Positions 26,929-37,747 of a stretch of 59,457 bases of DNA are shown here, in pieces. The stretch spans positions 1 to 59,457 of the forward strand of contig NAEP01000024.1 of NCBI GenBank assembly GCA_002529645.1. The letters run 5' to 3'. Source of the stretch: Candidatus Lumbricidiphila eiseniae (lineage in GTDB: Bacteria; Actinomycetota; Actinomycetes; Actinomycetales; Microbacteriaceae). Each line of letters begins with the position of its first letter. Positions within the stretch are counted from its first letter, which is position 1. The notes under the pieces were generated by a model. That model saw only the letters and a list, made by a program, of their open reading frames with translations. It ran no database searches and had not been told where the DNA came from. The translations under genes were made by a program, and so were the position numbers.

Positions 26929-27677
26929 ACCACGAAGACATGTGCCTCAGCCCATCCAGCGAATATCTAACCGCCGTGCGGGAGTTGATGGAGACTGCCT
27001 CACGATCAGAAGCTGAGACGATTCGTCAGGCCAGCACCGTCGTCGCTGAGGCCTTTGAGCGAGACGGGATGCTGTACGTGTTCGGCAGCGGACACTCACA
27101 CATTTTTGCCGAAGAAGCCTTCTACCGGGCCGGAGGTTCGGCGAGGATCTGCCCTGTTCTCCAGCCGAGCTACATGCTCCACGTTAGTGCCCAACGCAGC
27201 ACCGAGCTGGAGCGCGAAAACGGCCATGCCGCGTCCATTCTCGACCACTACCCGATCCAGGACGGCGTCGACGTCATGCTCGTCGTCTCCAACTCGGGCT
27301 CTAACGCGCTGCCGATCGAAGTTGCAGCGCTCGCCAAGGCACGCGGCCTTACCGTGATTGCCATCACCTCGGTGGAATACGCCAGGTCAACCACAGCAAC
27401 CGGGCCACGACTGCATGATATCGCTGACATCGTGCTTGACAACCACTGCCCTCCGGGGGACGCGCTCGTCAGTCTCGGATACAATCTCCCGCGAGTGGGG
27501 CCGGGGTCGAGCGTCATCGGCATCTCACTCATGAATGCGGTGATCGTCGAAGCGATCTCTCGTCAAGTGGCCAATCACTCAGATCCGGCGATCTATCTGA
27601 GCGCTGGTATGCCCGGAGCCGCCGAACACAACCGCGAACTCGCCGACCGTTTCCGGTCGCGCATCCCGCATGTGTGA
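26925..27677 (+). CDS. SIS-domain sugar-phosphate protein (UPF0309-like)
   Basis: 250 residues. A phosphosugar-binding SIS fold: GMLYVFGSGHSHIFAEEAFYRAGG in the first half and VVSNSGSNALPIEVAALAKARGLTVIAITS in the second. Such proteins isomerise or bind phosphorylated amino-sugars. Its place between sugar permeases and a sugar kinase suggests handling of the imported sugar phosphate. ATGA overlap with the permease. Substrate unknown. Confidence 0.87.
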   Translation: MNHEDMCLSPSSEYLTAVRELMETASRSEAETIRQASTVVAEAFERDGMLYVFGSGHSHIFAEEAFYRAGGSARICPVLQPSYMLHVSAQRSTELERENGHAASILDHYPIQDGVDVMLVVSNSGSNALPIEVAALAKARGLTVIAITSVEYARSTTATGPRLHDIADIVLDNHCPPGDALVSLGYNLPRVGPGSSVIGISLMNAVIVEAISRQVANHSDPAIYLSAGMPGAAEHNRELADRFRSRIPHV

Positions 27678-27729
27678 CCAGTTCGGGTAGGGCCTCCACC
27701 CGAGACAAAAGAACAAAGGAAGCACAAGA

Positions 27730-27882
27730 ATGAAGATCAGTGACAGCATCGAACTGTTGCAGGGTGCCACCGGAGCTAAAGAGCCATCCAGAGCAGAACC
27801 CGCTCATTGTGACCGTGTCGCCGAGGGCTCCCGCGAACTTCTTCGCGAGCACGGGCTCACAACACGACAAAAAGGAGTGTGA
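27730..27882 (+). CDS. Small ORF, possible internally deleted gene
   Basis: A 50-residue frame starts at ATG 27730 (AAAGGA 8 bases upstream) with MKISDSIELLQGATGAKEPS and ends REHGLTTRQKGV, its stop at 27880-27882 just before the kinase start. The beginning looks like the start of a normal cytosolic protein and the end like the end of one, which suggests a longer gene that lost its middle. I do not recognise a family; it may also be a real small protein. Confidence 0.4.
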   Translation: MKISDSIELLQGATGAKEPSRAEPAHCDRVAEGSRELLREHGLTTRQKGV

Positions 27883-27887
27883 GGAGC

Positions 27888-29324
27888 GTGTTACCGGATG
27901 TCGTCGTCGGAATCGACGTCGGCACCACAAGCGTGAAGGTGCTTGCCCTCGAGCTGGCAACCGGCGCGGAACTGGCTCAAGAGACGGTCGGGTATCCGAC
28001 GCACGTTACCACTGAGGGCGCTCACGAACAGGAGCCCGAATCGTGGTGGGATGCGGTCATACAGTGCACTCGCCGCGTTACCACCAGGGTCGGCAGTTCC
28101 TCCGTGCGGGCGGTCGGTCTTGCCGGTCACATGCACTCACTCCTCCTGATCGATTCCGCAGACCGACCGGTCGGCCCGGCAATGACCTGGGCGGACCGCA
28201 GAGTGGGTGAGCAGACCAAGCGGCTCGGCGCGAATCCCGAATTTGAAAAAGCCACCGGCAATTCAGTGGTCGACGCGTTTACGGCACCGAAGCTGTCGTG
28301 GTTCGCCGCACGTTATCCAGACCGTGTGAGACGCGCGCGTCGCTTGGTGTTGGCTAAGGACTTCGTGCGCTTCAAGCTCACCGGCATCTGGGCGACGGAC
28401 GAAACGGACGCCATCGGTACCCTGCTCTACGACCTCCATCGCCGCGATTGGAGCGACACTCTGTGGCAGGCGTCGGGGGCCCCACGCTCGCTTGCCCCTC
28501 CCGTGTTGCGCTCCGTTGAGGTGTCGGGAAGGATGAGAGCTGATGCGGCCAGACTGACGGGCTTCCCGCCCGGAGTTCCAGTTATCGTGGGTGCCGGGGA
28601 TGTCCCCGCAGCCGTGACTGGCTCCGGCGTCGTGCACCCCGGTCAGATCTGCGTCAACGTTGGAACGGCGGCCCAGGTCATGGGTCTGTCCGAGCACGCG
28701 AGAGCGGGTTCTGGATTTGTATTCGGCGCGGCAACCGGTTCCCGTTTCGTTGTCATGGCCTCGCTGTACGCCGCCGGAGCTAGCATTAGCTGGGCAGAGA
28801 GCACTCTGCTCCACGGGCAAGACATTAACGACTCGGCTGCTCTGGCACCGGCCGGGTGCGACGGTTTGACCTACTTGCCGTTTATGTTCGGTGCGACCGT
28901 TCCCGTCAAAAACGATGCGACGCGAGCGGCATTCATCAATCAGACCGACCGTCATACGGTGGCACACCTCGCCCGTGCCGTGCTCGAGGGCGTCGCCTTC
29001 GGCTGTGCGGATGCTGTGACCGCAGTCGCCGAGGTCGTCGGTTACCCTCACGAGATCCGGATCGTCGGCGGGGTGACCCACTCAGGTCTGTGGCGTGCGG
29101 CGTTCGGCAGTGTCGTTGACGCTGAGCTCACCTGGCTACGCAGCGGCGGTTCGGCGCGCGGTGCCGCCGTGCTTGCAGCAATCGGAAGCGGGGCGTGGAC
29201 ATCACCGACGGACGGCGACTCGGGACTGAGAGCAGAGCCAGTCAGCAGGGCACCGAGCAGAGAGCGAGCCTTTTTCGCGGCAGCATACCGTCGATACCAG
29301 AAGGCGTGCGCCCGAATCTTGTGA
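27888..29324 (+). CDS. FGGY-family carbohydrate kinase (xylulokinase-like)
   Basis: 478 residues from GTG 27888 with AGGAG ten bases upstream; GTG 27879, overlapping the small ORF stop, is an alternative. Actin-like kinase motifs: VVGIDVGTTSVKVLALE (phosphate 1), MTWADRRVGEQTKRLG, VIVGAGDVPAAVTGSG, VNVGTAAQVMG, and EIRIVGGVTHSGLWRAA (adenosine region). It phosphorylates a sugar or polyol with ATP in the cytosol. The xylulose/gluconate branch is closest by eye; the true substrate is that of the upstream transporter. Last gene of the operon, convergent with tpiA. Confidence 0.88.
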   Translation: MLPDVVVGIDVGTTSVKVLALELATGAELAQETVGYPTHVTTEGAHEQEPESWWDAVIQCTRRVTTRVGSSSVRAVGLAGHMHSLLLIDSADRPVGPAMTWADRRVGEQTKRLGANPEFEKATGNSVVDAFTAPKLSWFAARYPDRVRRARRLVLAKDFVRFKLTGIWATDETDAIGTLLYDLHRRDWSDTLWQASGAPRSLAPPVLRSVEVSGRMRADAARLTGFPPGVPVIVGAGDVPAAVTGSGVVHPGQICVNVGTAAQVMGLSEHARAGSGFVFGAATGSRFVVMASLYAAGASISWAESTLLHGQDINDSAALAPAGCDGLTYLPFMFGATVPVKNDATRAAFINQTDRHTVAHLARAVLEGVAFGCADAVTAVAEVVGYPHEIRIVGGVTHSGLWRAAFGSVVDAELTWLRSGGSARGAAVLAAIGSGAWTSPTDGDSGLRAEPVSRAPSRERAFFAAAYRRYQKACARIL

Positions 29325-29335
29325 CGCGCAGAACA

Positions 29336-30142
29336 CTACACCCCGATGTGTTTCTGATAGCGCACGATCTTTGCGAACTCGTCAATGTCGAGGGATGCCC
29401 CACCCACCAGCGCTCCGTCAATATTCGGTTCCCGCATAAACGCGGCAATATTGCCCGATTTGACCGAACCACCATAGAGGATGCGAGTGGTCTGCGCGAG
29501 CTCACTGCTGTACAACTCAACCACTACCGCGCGGAGCGCCGCGCACACCTGCTCCGCCTGCTCGGGCGTGGCGGCCTGGCCGGATCCAATCGCCCAGACC
29601 GGCTCGTAGGCAACAACAAGGCCCTTGGCAGCATCAACTCCCTCGAGCGCTGCGCGCAATTGCGCAACCGGGACCGCACTCGGCCCGTGTTGTTCCAGGT
29701 CTTCGGTTGTCTCGCCAATGCAGAGCACGGGAACAACACCGTGTCGGTGGGCGGCCTGCACTTTTGCACCGACCACCGCATCAGATTCGCCGTGCAGGGT
29801 GCGTCGTTCAGAGTGGCCGACGATAGCGTAGCGACAGCCGAGCGCCGAGAGAAACGCTCCCGATATTTCGCCTGTGAACGCACCGGAGCTGTGCTGCGAG
29901 ACATCCTGACCGCCGTACCCGAGCTTGAGGTTATCAGCGGTGACAAGGGTCTGCACCGAACGAAGGTCTGTAAACGGCGGGAACACCGCAACCTCAACCG
30001 TGGCGTAGTCGTGCTTTGAGTCGGCGAGTGACCACGCAAGCTTCTGCACAAAGGCAATCGACTGCAAGTGGTCAAGGTTCATCTTCCAGTTACCGGCGAT
30101 AAGCGGCGTCCGGGTCTGTGTCGCGGGTGATGTTTGTGTCAT
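29336..30142 (-). CDS. tpiA: Triosephosphate isomerase
   Basis: 268 residues. It interconverts dihydroxyacetone-P and glyceraldehyde-3-P. AGNWKMN (Asn18, Lys20), VGHSERR (catalytic His110), VAYEPVWAIGSG (catalytic Glu180) and ILYGGSVKSGN are all present. I chose ATG 30142, which overlaps the pgk stop as ATGA; ATG 30157 adds five residues and is also possible. Only 11 bases separate it from the convergent kinase gene. Downstream secG is displaced by the 16-kb insert. Confidence 0.95.
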   Translation of the reverse strand: MTQTSPATQTRTPLIAGNWKMNLDHLQSIAFVQKLAWSLADSKHDYATVEVAVFPPFTDLRSVQTLVTADNLKLGYGGQDVSQHSSGAFTGEISGAFLSALGCRYAIVGHSERRTLHGESDAVVGAKVQAAHRHGVVPVLCIGETTEDLEQHGPSAVPVAQLRAALEGVDAAKGLVVAYEPVWAIGSGQAATPEQAEQVCAALRAVVVELYSSELAQTTRILYGGSVKSGNIAAFMREPNIDGALVGGASLDIDEFAKIVRYQKHIGV

Positions 30143-31389
30143 TGCGGTGCCGCCCATCCTACTGCTTCCAGGCCCGGCAACGAGGAACCCTCCAAAAATT
30201 CGAGGGATGCTCCGCCGCCGGTAGAGATGTGTCCAAACTGGTGGTCGCCGAATCCGAGCTGCCTTACGGCAGCGGCGGAATCGCCGCCACCCACAACACT
30301 GAATCCCGGCGTGTCGGTGAGCGCCTGCGCGATGGTGCGGGTTCCCATCGCGAACGCGGGTAATTCGAACACACCCATCGGGCCATTCCAGAACACTGTC
30401 TGCGAGGCGCGGATGCGCCGGGCAAACTCTGCCGCACTGTCGGGCCCAATATCGAGCCCGATTCCGGATGCCCCAAACTCTGTGTTCTCGATTGCGTTGG
30501 CGGCCACGACAACGTGTGCTGCGTCCGCCGCGAATGACGCCGCGACGACAATATCGGTGGGGAGCACAATCTCGACACCACGGTCCGCAGCCTCGCGCAG
30601 GTATCCCCGAACAGTGTCGAGTTGCTCGGCCTCAAGCAGGCTCGAGGCGACCCGGTGTCCCTGCGCAGCCAGGAAGGTGAAGAGCATCCCGCCGCCGATG
30701 AGCAGCGTGTCCACTCGGGGTAAAAGGTGTGCGATGACCCCGAGCTTGTCAGAGACCTTCGAGCCGCCGAGCACAACCGTGTACGGGCGCTCAGGGTTTT
30801 CAGTGAGTCTGTCCAACACCGCAAGCTCCTCCGCGATGAGCAGACCCGCCGCCGACGGACGCAGCTTCTCCAGCTCGTAGACGCTCGCCTGTTTGCGATG
30901 GACGACGCCGAAGCCGTCGGAGACAACAGCTTCGGCGTACGCGGCCAGCTGTCCCGCAAAAACCTGACGCTCCGCTTCCGACTTCGAGGTCTCCCCCGGG
31001 TTGAATCGGAGATTCTCGAGCACGAGAACCTCTCCGTTATCGAGTGCGGCCACCTTGGCCGTGGCATCCGGACCGACCGTGTCGACCGCGAAGCCGACGG
31101 GGTGATCGAGCAACTCGCTCAGCCGTGATGCCACCGGTGCCAAACTGTACGCCGGATCCGGTGCCCCACCGGGTCGCCCGAGGTGAGAAATAATGATGAC
31201 ACGGGCACCCTGGTCGAGCAGGAGTTGCAGCGTCGGCAGTGAGGCCCGCACCCGGCCATCGTCGGTGATGACTCCGTCGGTGAGCGGGACGTTGAGATCA
31301 CACCGAACGATGACACGGGAGCCGGTGAGTGAGCCGAGAGAACCGATGGTGCGGAGGATCGCACCACCGCCCTCTGAGGTGATCATCAT
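30139..31389 (-). CDS. pgk: Phosphoglycerate kinase
   Basis: 416 residues, normal length. It makes ATP from 1,3-bisphosphoglycerate. RVIVRCDLNVPL, IIISHLGRPGG, VLENLRFNPGE, GGSKVSDKLGV, and VFWNGPMGVFE-x-PAFAMGT are the family blocks; the C-terminal VVGGGDSAAAV closes the nucleotide site. ATG 31389 or 31386, two bases after the gap stop. Middle gene of gap-pgk-tpiA. Confidence 0.96.
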   Translation of the reverse strand: MMITSEGGGAILRTIGSLGSLTGSRVIVRCDLNVPLTDGVITDDGRVRASLPTLQLLLDQGARVIIISHLGRPGGAPDPAYSLAPVASRLSELLDHPVGFAVDTVGPDATAKVAALDNGEVLVLENLRFNPGETSKSEAERQVFAGQLAAYAEAVVSDGFGVVHRKQASVYELEKLRPSAAGLLIAEELAVLDRLTENPERPYTVVLGGSKVSDKLGVIAHLLPRVDTLLIGGGMLFTFLAAQGHRVASSLLEAEQLDTVRGYLREAADRGVEIVLPTDIVVAASFAADAAHVVVAANAIENTEFGASGIGLDIGPDSAAEFARRIRASQTVFWNGPMGVFELPAFAMGTRTIAQALTDTPGFSVVGGGDSAAAVRQLGFGDHQFGHISTGGGASLEFLEGSSLPGLEAVGWAAPQ

Positions 31390-31391
31390 TC

Positions 31392-32725
<1,334 letters not shown>

Positions 32726-33352
32726 CTACGGAAGTAGCAGTAACCCCGCTGTCTGTGCTGCAGCAACCGCAAGCCGGTCCGACACATTCGACCAGTTCAC
32801 GATCTTCCAAAACGCGGCAACGTAGTCGGCGCGAACGTTCTTATAGTCAAGGTAGTACGCGTGCTCCCAGACATCCAGCATCAATAACGGTATGAGGCCA
32901 GCCGGCAGGTTTGACTGTTGGTCGAAGAACTGCACGATGATCGGACGCTGACCGAGTGAATCCCACGCCAGCACGGCCCACCCTGACCCCTGCACGCCCA
33001 TCGCAACTGCCGTGAAGTGCGCCTGGAATTTCTCGAAGGATCCGAAGCTGTCGGTGATCGCGGCAGCAAGCTCACCCTCTGGCCGGGCACCGGTTGCGGG
33101 CGCGAGGTTGGTCCAGAAGATGGAGTGGTTGATGTGGCCGCCAAGATTGAAGGAAAGGTCCTTCTCAAACTTGTTGACGCTGGCGAGGTTGTCGGATTCA
33201 CGGGCTTCTGCCAGGGCTGCCAGGGCCGCATTAGCACCGGTTACGTAAGCCTGGTGGTGCTTAGAGTGGTGCAGCTCCATGATGACACCGCTGATGAATG
33301 GTTCGAGTGCGGCATAGTCGTAGGGCAACTCGGGAAGGGTGTAGTCGGCCAT
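32726..33352 (-). CDS. sodA: Superoxide dismutase (Mn/Fe type)
   Basis: 208 residues. It converts superoxide to peroxide and oxygen in the cytosol. YTLPELPYDYAALEPFISGVIMELHHSKHHQAYV holds the first metal His, NLGGHINHSIFW the second, and LLMLDVWEHAYYLDYKNVR the Asp and third His. Features such as GPMGVQGSGWAVLAWD-like AMGVQGSGWAVLAWD suit the Mn-type, but the metal cannot be fixed by eye. ATG 33352 has GGAG upstream (AGGAGATAAC). Confidence 0.95.
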   Translation of the reverse strand: MADYTLPELPYDYAALEPFISGVIMELHHSKHHQAYVTGANAALAALAEARESDNLASVNKFEKDLSFNLGGHINHSIFWTNLAPATGARPEGELAAAITDSFGSFEKFQAHFTAVAMGVQGSGWAVLAWDSLGQRPIIVQFFDQQSNLPAGLIPLLMLDVWEHAYYLDYKNVRADYVAAFWKIVNWSNVSDRLAVAAAQTAGLLLLP

Positions 33353-33407
33353 GTTATCTCCTGGATAGTAGTGGTGTGTTTTAGGGGTTCCGGGTTGGTA
33401 TTCGGGA

Positions 33408-33476
33408 CGGTGAGGTTTCGGAACTGAATTCAGAATTTAGGATTTCAGAATTTCAGAATTTCGGAGCTGAATTCGG
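33408..33476. repeat. A+T-rich direct repeats upstream of sodA
   Basis: TTTCGGAACTGAATTC (from 33416) recurs as TTTCGGAGCTGAATTC about 43 bases later, with three short CAGAATTT/GGATTTCAG units between. The block lies between the sodA start and the end of whiA and is clearly richer in A+T than its surroundings. It may belong to the sodA control region or be slippage-derived filler. Confidence 0.6.
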
Positions 33477-33543
33477 GATTTTGAGGTTGGTAGTCGGAGT
33501 GTGAAGGGTATTCGGGTTGCACGGCAGTGCGCGGTGTGGGTTG

Positions 33544-34524
33544 TCACATTTCATCAAAGTCTGCGGGCAGGTTCGCCTCGGTGCCGGGCACACCGAGTTC
33601 GGCGGCACGCTTGTCGGCCATTGCCAGCAAACGTCGGATGCGTCCCGCGACAGCATCCTTGGTCATGGGCGGATCCGCGTGGTGACCAAGTTCATCAAGG
33701 CTCGCTTCTCGGTGCGCGAGCCGAAGATCACCGGCATAGCGCAGGTGCTCGGGAATATCGTCGCTCAGAAGCTCCATCGCGCGCTCGACCCGTGCACACG
33801 CCGCAACCGCCGCCTGCGCGGAGCGCCGGAGGTTTGCGTCGTCGAAGTTAACGAGGCGGTTCGCGGTTGCGCGAACACCTCGTCGTTGCCGCAGAGCTTC
33901 CCAGTTCTGGACGGTGGTGGTTGCCCCCATCAGGGCAAGCATCGTGCTGATGGCCTCCCCCTCGCGGATGATTGCCCGATGCACCCCGCGCACCTCTCGA
34001 GCTTTCGCCACCACACCCAGCCGACTCGCCGCGCCGACGAGGGCCATTGCCGCTTCATTGGCGGGGCAGATGATCTCCAGCGCAGAGGTTCGTCCGGGGT
34101 CGGTCAGGTTGCCCTGCGCGAGGAATGCGCCCCGCCACACTCCCGCGAGTTCCTCGCGAGAGCCGGTCGTTAGTTTATTCGGCAGTCCCCGAATCGGTCG
34201 ACGTCGCGCATCGAGCAGGCCGGTTTGCCGCGCAAGTGTTTCGCCGCCATCGAGCACTCGCACGAGAAACAAATCCTGTCGTCGCAAACCTGAGGGTGAG
34301 ATCACCGAGACATCCGGGCGCACCCCGTAGAGTTCGCCGATCTCCCGTGCCACTCGACGCGCAACCGACGGTGAATCGAGTTCAGCCTCAATCGCGATCC
34401 GTTGCGAGATGATGTGCAGTCCACCGGCAAACCTCAGCAGGGCAGCGAGTTCCGCTATCCGAACGCCGATTCGCGGGGCGCGAACCGCTGCCAACTCTTC
34501 TTTGACATCTGTAGTCAAACCCAA
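33544..34524 (-). CDS. whiA: DNA-binding protein WhiA (sporulation/cell-division regulator family)
   Basis: 326 residues. A degenerate LAGLIDADG-like N-terminal half ([45 protein letters not shown]) is joined to a C-terminal helix-turn-helix ([34 protein letters not shown]). WhiA is universal in Gram-positives and, in Actinobacteria, tied to growth and division control. The start is TTG 34524 with GAGAGGG upstream; the family start [13 protein letters not shown] begins right there and no other start fits. Confidence 0.94.
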   Translation of the reverse strand: MGLTTDVKEELAAVRAPRIGVRIAELAALLRFAGGLHIISQRIAIEAELDSPSVARRVAREIGELYGVRPDVSVISPSGLRRQDLFLVRVLDGGETLARQTGLLDARRRPIRGLPNKLTTGSREELAGVWRGAFLAQGNLTDPGRTSALEIICPANEAAMALVGAASRLGVVAKAREVRGVHRAIIREGEAISTMLALMGATTTVQNWEALRQRRGVRATANRLVNFDDANLRRSAQAAVAACARVERAMELLSDDIPEHLRYAGDLRLAHREASLDELGHHADPPMTKDAVAGRIRRLLAMADKRAAELGVPGTEANLPADFDEM

Positions 34525-34648
34525 TGTGGTGCCCTCTCAACGGTGGTGCTGGTCATGCCGGTTTTCTCGGCGGTGCTCTCGGTCGGACACACACTGGTGC
34601 TCGTGATACTCCTCGTACGTGTCATGTCACAGTGGCTCAACGGGGTGT

Positions 34649-34720
34649 CCCGCTGTCGTGCTTGCTGCCGTTCCCACGCTCGTTCCCGCTGTCGTACTCA
34701 TTCCCGCTCCCGCGCTCGTC
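34649..34720. repeat. 36-bp tandem repeat between rapZ and whiA
   Basis: Two adjacent 36-base units, each starting CCCGCTGTCGT and ending CGCTCGTT or CGCTCGTC, followed by a partial third (CCGTTCATTCCCGTCCC). It lies just beyond the rapZ stop, in the 200-base gap before whiA. Confidence 0.75.
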
Positions 34721-34724
34721 CCGT

Positions 34725-35594
34725 TCATTCCCGTCCCAAATCACGATGCTTTGCGTTGACTGCAATGTTCGGGATGTCCCGCAGCCGCGTCGCGATCTCG
34801 TTGGCCAGCGCAACCGATCGGTGCTTGCCCCCGGTGCATCCAATTGCAACTGTTGCGTGGCGTTTATTCTCGCGCAGGTAACCCGCGAAAACTGTGTGCA
34901 AGACTCCGAGGTAGGCATCTAGAAACTCCTGTGCGCTCCGCTGTGCGAGGACAAACGTGGCGACCTCTGAGTTTTCTCCGGTCAGCGCTCGAAGCTCGGG
35001 ATTCCAGAACGGGTTGGGCAAGAATCGGGCGTCGGCGACAAGATCGGCGTCGGTCGGGATTCCGTACTTGAAGCCAAAACTCTGCACGGTTACACGCAAC
35101 CCCGCACGTTCCAATTCCGCGAACGTATCGGTGATGCGAGCGGCGAGCTGATGAATATTGAGATCCGAGGTGTCGATAAGGATATCGCTCGCGGCACGCA
35201 TCTCTGCCATTCTCACCCGCTCGGCACCGATGCCGTCAAGGAGTGTGCCGTTGGCCTGCAGTGGGTGGGGTCGACGGACCGATTCGAAGCGACGAACGAG
35301 GGCCGCGTCGGTGGCGTCGAGGAACATAACTCGAACGTTGACACCGGCACGCAAAGCCTGCACGATCTCCTGCAGTTCGGAGAAAAAGCCGCGACCGCGA
35401 ATATCAACGACGGCGGCGATCCGGGGCAGCGATGCTCCGGCTCGCTCCGCGAGTTCAACGAGCGGGCGCAGCATTTGTGGGGGAAGGTTGTCGACGACGT
35501 ACCAGCCGATGTCTTCCAGCGCATTGGCGACCGTGGATCGACCGGCACCGGACATTCCGGTGACAATGAGCATCTCCTGCTCGCTGTCGCTCAT
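34725..35594 (-). CDS. rapZ: RNase adapter/nucleotide-binding protein RapZ (YvcJ family)
   Basis: 289 residues. The P-loop appears as GMSGAGRSTVANALEDIGWYVVDNLPP; the Lys of the usual GKST is replaced by Arg, which is common in actinobacterial members. The middle carries DIRGRGFF, and the C-terminal domain SFGFKYGIPTDADLVADARFLPNP and IGCTGGKHRSVALAN is strongly conserved. In E. coli RapZ guides RNase E in amino-sugar control; the actinobacterial role is less clear. ATG 35594, with a 50-base gap to uvrC; followed by whiA as in most Gram-positives. Confidence 0.94.
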   Translation of the reverse strand: MSDSEQEMLIVTGMSGAGRSTVANALEDIGWYVVDNLPPQMLRPLVELAERAGASLPRIAAVVDIRGRGFFSELQEIVQALRAGVNVRVMFLDATDAALVRRFESVRRPHPLQANGTLLDGIGAERVRMAEMRAASDILIDTSDLNIHQLAARITDTFAELERAGLRVTVQSFGFKYGIPTDADLVADARFLPNPFWNPELRALTGENSEVATFVLAQRSAQEFLDAYLGVLHTVFAGYLRENKRHATVAIGCTGGKHRSVALANEIATRLRDIPNIAVNAKHRDLGRE

Positions 35595-35644
35595 TGCCGG
35601 TTCCCTTTCGTGCGCGGGGTTTCGGACCCGCGCGATTACCCAGC

Positions 35645-37747
35645 CTACCGGGCGGGGTTGAGGTGTGCGTGGATGGTGGCGGCAAGCTGCGGCCCAATGC
35701 CAGCGACTTCTGCGATGGCCGCGATGTTTGCGCGGCGGAGTCGATTCACAGAACCAAAGTGTGCGAGCAGACGTGAGCTGCGGGTGGGCCCGAGACCCGG
35801 TATGTCTCTGAGCGAGGTGGAGAGATCACGGCTGCGACGCTGACGCTGGTGGGTGATGGCGGTGCGGTGTGCTTCATCGCGAAGTCGTTGGACAAGGAAG
35901 AGTGCCTCACTGTTGCGGGGTAGGATCACGGGGTAGTCAGAGTCGGGAAGCCACAGTTCTTCAAGTCGCTTGGCGATACTGCAGAGTTGGATGCCTCGGA
36001 CCCCGGACTCCGCGAGGGCGCGTGCTGCGGCAGCGAGTTGGGGTTCACCACCGTCGACCATGAGCAGGTTTGGGCGATACGCAAACTTGTTGCGGCGGGT
36101 GGGAGCGGTGGTTCCGTCCGATCCGGTGGGAGCGGTGGGGTTCGATCCGGCAGGAGCGGTGGGGTTCGATACGGGTGAGTCGCCCGTGGCATTCTCCGGC
36201 TCACGCAGGTAGGCAAGTCGGCGGGTGAGGACCTGGTAGATCGAGTCGGTGTCGTCACGTGACTGCGCCACAGTGAAACGGCGATATTCGTCTTTTCGGG
36301 GAAGACCGTCTTCGAAAACGACCATTGAGGCGACAATGTTTGCGCCTCCGAGGTGCGACACGTCGTAGCACTCGATCCGCAGCGGAGCGTTGGGCATACC
36401 CACCGCGTGTTGAAGGTCTTCTAGGGCGCGGGTGCGGCTCGTAAAATCGGCGGTACGGCGCGTTTTGTAGAGCATGAGGGTTTGTTCGGCGTTGCGGGTC
36501 GCGGTCTCTAGCAGTGCGGCTTTGTCGCCGCGCTGTGCCTGGCGGAGGTGAACTCGACGGCCCGCTGCCGCGCTCAACCATTCTGCGAGGACAGGGGCAT
36601 CATCGGGCAAGTCCGGGAGCACGATCTCGCCCGGCGGGGTGTGGTCGTCGCGGTAGGCGTTTTGGAGTGTCTGGTCGATGAGGTCGGGCAGTGGGACATC
36701 CAGTTCTTTGTCGACCGTCCACGAGTGCACACTCCGTACCCGGCCTGCGCGCACGACAAAGAGATGGACTGCAGCGGCCAGTTCGTCGTGCGCGATTCCA
36801 AACACATCGACATCAACCCGGTCACCGAGCACGACGGCGCTCTTTTCAAAAAAGGTGGTCGCGGCGTGGAGTTGATCGCGGAGCACGGCCGCTTCTTCGT
36901 AATCGTGGCGCTCGGCGGCGGCGCGCATGCGTCGGGTGAGGTCGTCGAGAATTCGGGTGTCTTGGTTTTGCATAAACGCAACAAATTGGTCAACAGTGTC
37001 TCGGTGTTCGGCAATGGTAACACGGTGAGAACAGGGCCCAAAACAACGCTTTATCTGCCCTGCAAAGCAGGGTTTACCGGTCTGCATGGCCCGTCGATAA
37101 TCAGAGTCTTTGCACGTGCGGATGGGAAAGAGTTTGAGCAACAGTTCGAGGCTCTCGGTCACCGTCCACATCTTCGGGTAGGGGCCAAAGTATCGGGCAC
37201 CGGGGATGTTTCGCTTGCGCGTTACGAACACTCGCGGAGCATCTTCACCAAGCGTAATAACGAGGTACGGATAGCTCTTATCGTCTTTGAATTGCACGTT
37301 AAACGGCGGGTGCAGTTCATTGATGAGTGCAATTTCCAGTTGTAATGATTCCGATTCGGTGGTGACAACGGTCCATTCGACGGATGTTGCGGACGTCACC
37401 ATGTGTCGAGTTCGCTCCGGGAGGCCGTGTAGCGGGGCGAAGTAGTTTGAGAGGCGTGCCCGAAGGTTTTTGGCCTTACCGACGTACAGCACTCGGTTAT
37501 CCGGTCCACGGAACCGGTATACCCCTGGTGCTGTCGGAATTTCGCCGGGGCCGGGCCGGTACGCAACAGTGTCGCTCCGGCCCGAATTCCTATCCTGCGT
37601 ATGCGGTACCGTATCGCTGCGGTGTACACCGGTATCACCCCGATGCACAGCGATGCCGTTGAGATTCCCAACGGCATCGCCCTGGTGCGGCACCTGAACA
37701 GGATGCTCCGACACGGTGTCGTGTGAAGTAGGTGCCACCTCGCTCAT
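35645..37747 (-). CDS. uvrC: Excinuclease ABC subunit C
   Basis: 700 residues. UvrC makes the 3' and 5' incisions in nucleotide excision repair. The GIY-YIG domain [26 protein letters not shown] starts only near residue 78, after an unusual His/Asp/Arg-rich extension ([13 protein letters not shown]). The UVR motif region ([22 protein letters not shown]), the RNase H-like half ([24 protein letters not shown]) and terminal helix-hairpin-helix ([13 protein letters not shown]) are intact. A Pro-Thr-Ala-Gly repeat interrupts the RNase H-like half. ATG 37747 overlaps the uvrA stop (TAATG) and no start codon suits a shorter form. Confidence 0.95.
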   Translation of the reverse strand: MSEVAPTSHDTVSEHPVQVPHQGDAVGNLNGIAVHRGDTGVHRSDTVPHTQDRNSGRSDTVAYRPGPGEIPTAPGVYRFRGPDNRVLYVGKAKNLRARLSNYFAPLHGLPERTRHMVTSATSVEWTVVTTESESLQLEIALINELHPPFNVQFKDDKSYPYLVITLGEDAPRVFVTRKRNIPGARYFGPYPKMWTVTESLELLLKLFPIRTCKDSDYRRAMQTGKPCFAGQIKRCFGPCSHRVTIAEHRDTVDQFVAFMQNQDTRILDDLTRRMRAAAERHDYEEAAVLRDQLHAATTFFEKSAVVLGDRVDVDVFGIAHDELAAAVHLFVVRAGRVRSVHSWTVDKELDVPLPDLIDQTLQNAYRDDHTPPGEIVLPDLPDDAPVLAEWLSAAAGRRVHLRQAQRGDKAALLETATRNAEQTLMLYKTRRTADFTSRTRALEDLQHAVGMPNAPLRIECYDVSHLGGANIVASMVVFEDGLPRKDEYRRFTVAQSRDDTDSIYQVLTRRLAYLREPENATGDSPVSNPTAPAGSNPTAPTGSDGTTAPTRRNKFAYRPNLLMVDGGEPQLAAAARALAESGVRGIQLCSIAKRLEELWLPDSDYPVILPRNSEALFLVQRLRDEAHRTAITHQRQRRSRDLSTSLRDIPGLGPTRSSRLLAHFGSVNRLRRANIAAIAEVAGIGPQLAATIHAHLNPAR
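36100..36175 (-). repeat. Low-complexity in-frame repeat within uvrC
   Basis: Three units of about 24-27 bases sharing GGGAGCGGTGG encode [18 protein letters not shown] on the minus strand. They lie between the residues [16 protein letters not shown] and [16 protein letters not shown], where a surface loop is expected. Confidence 0.8.
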
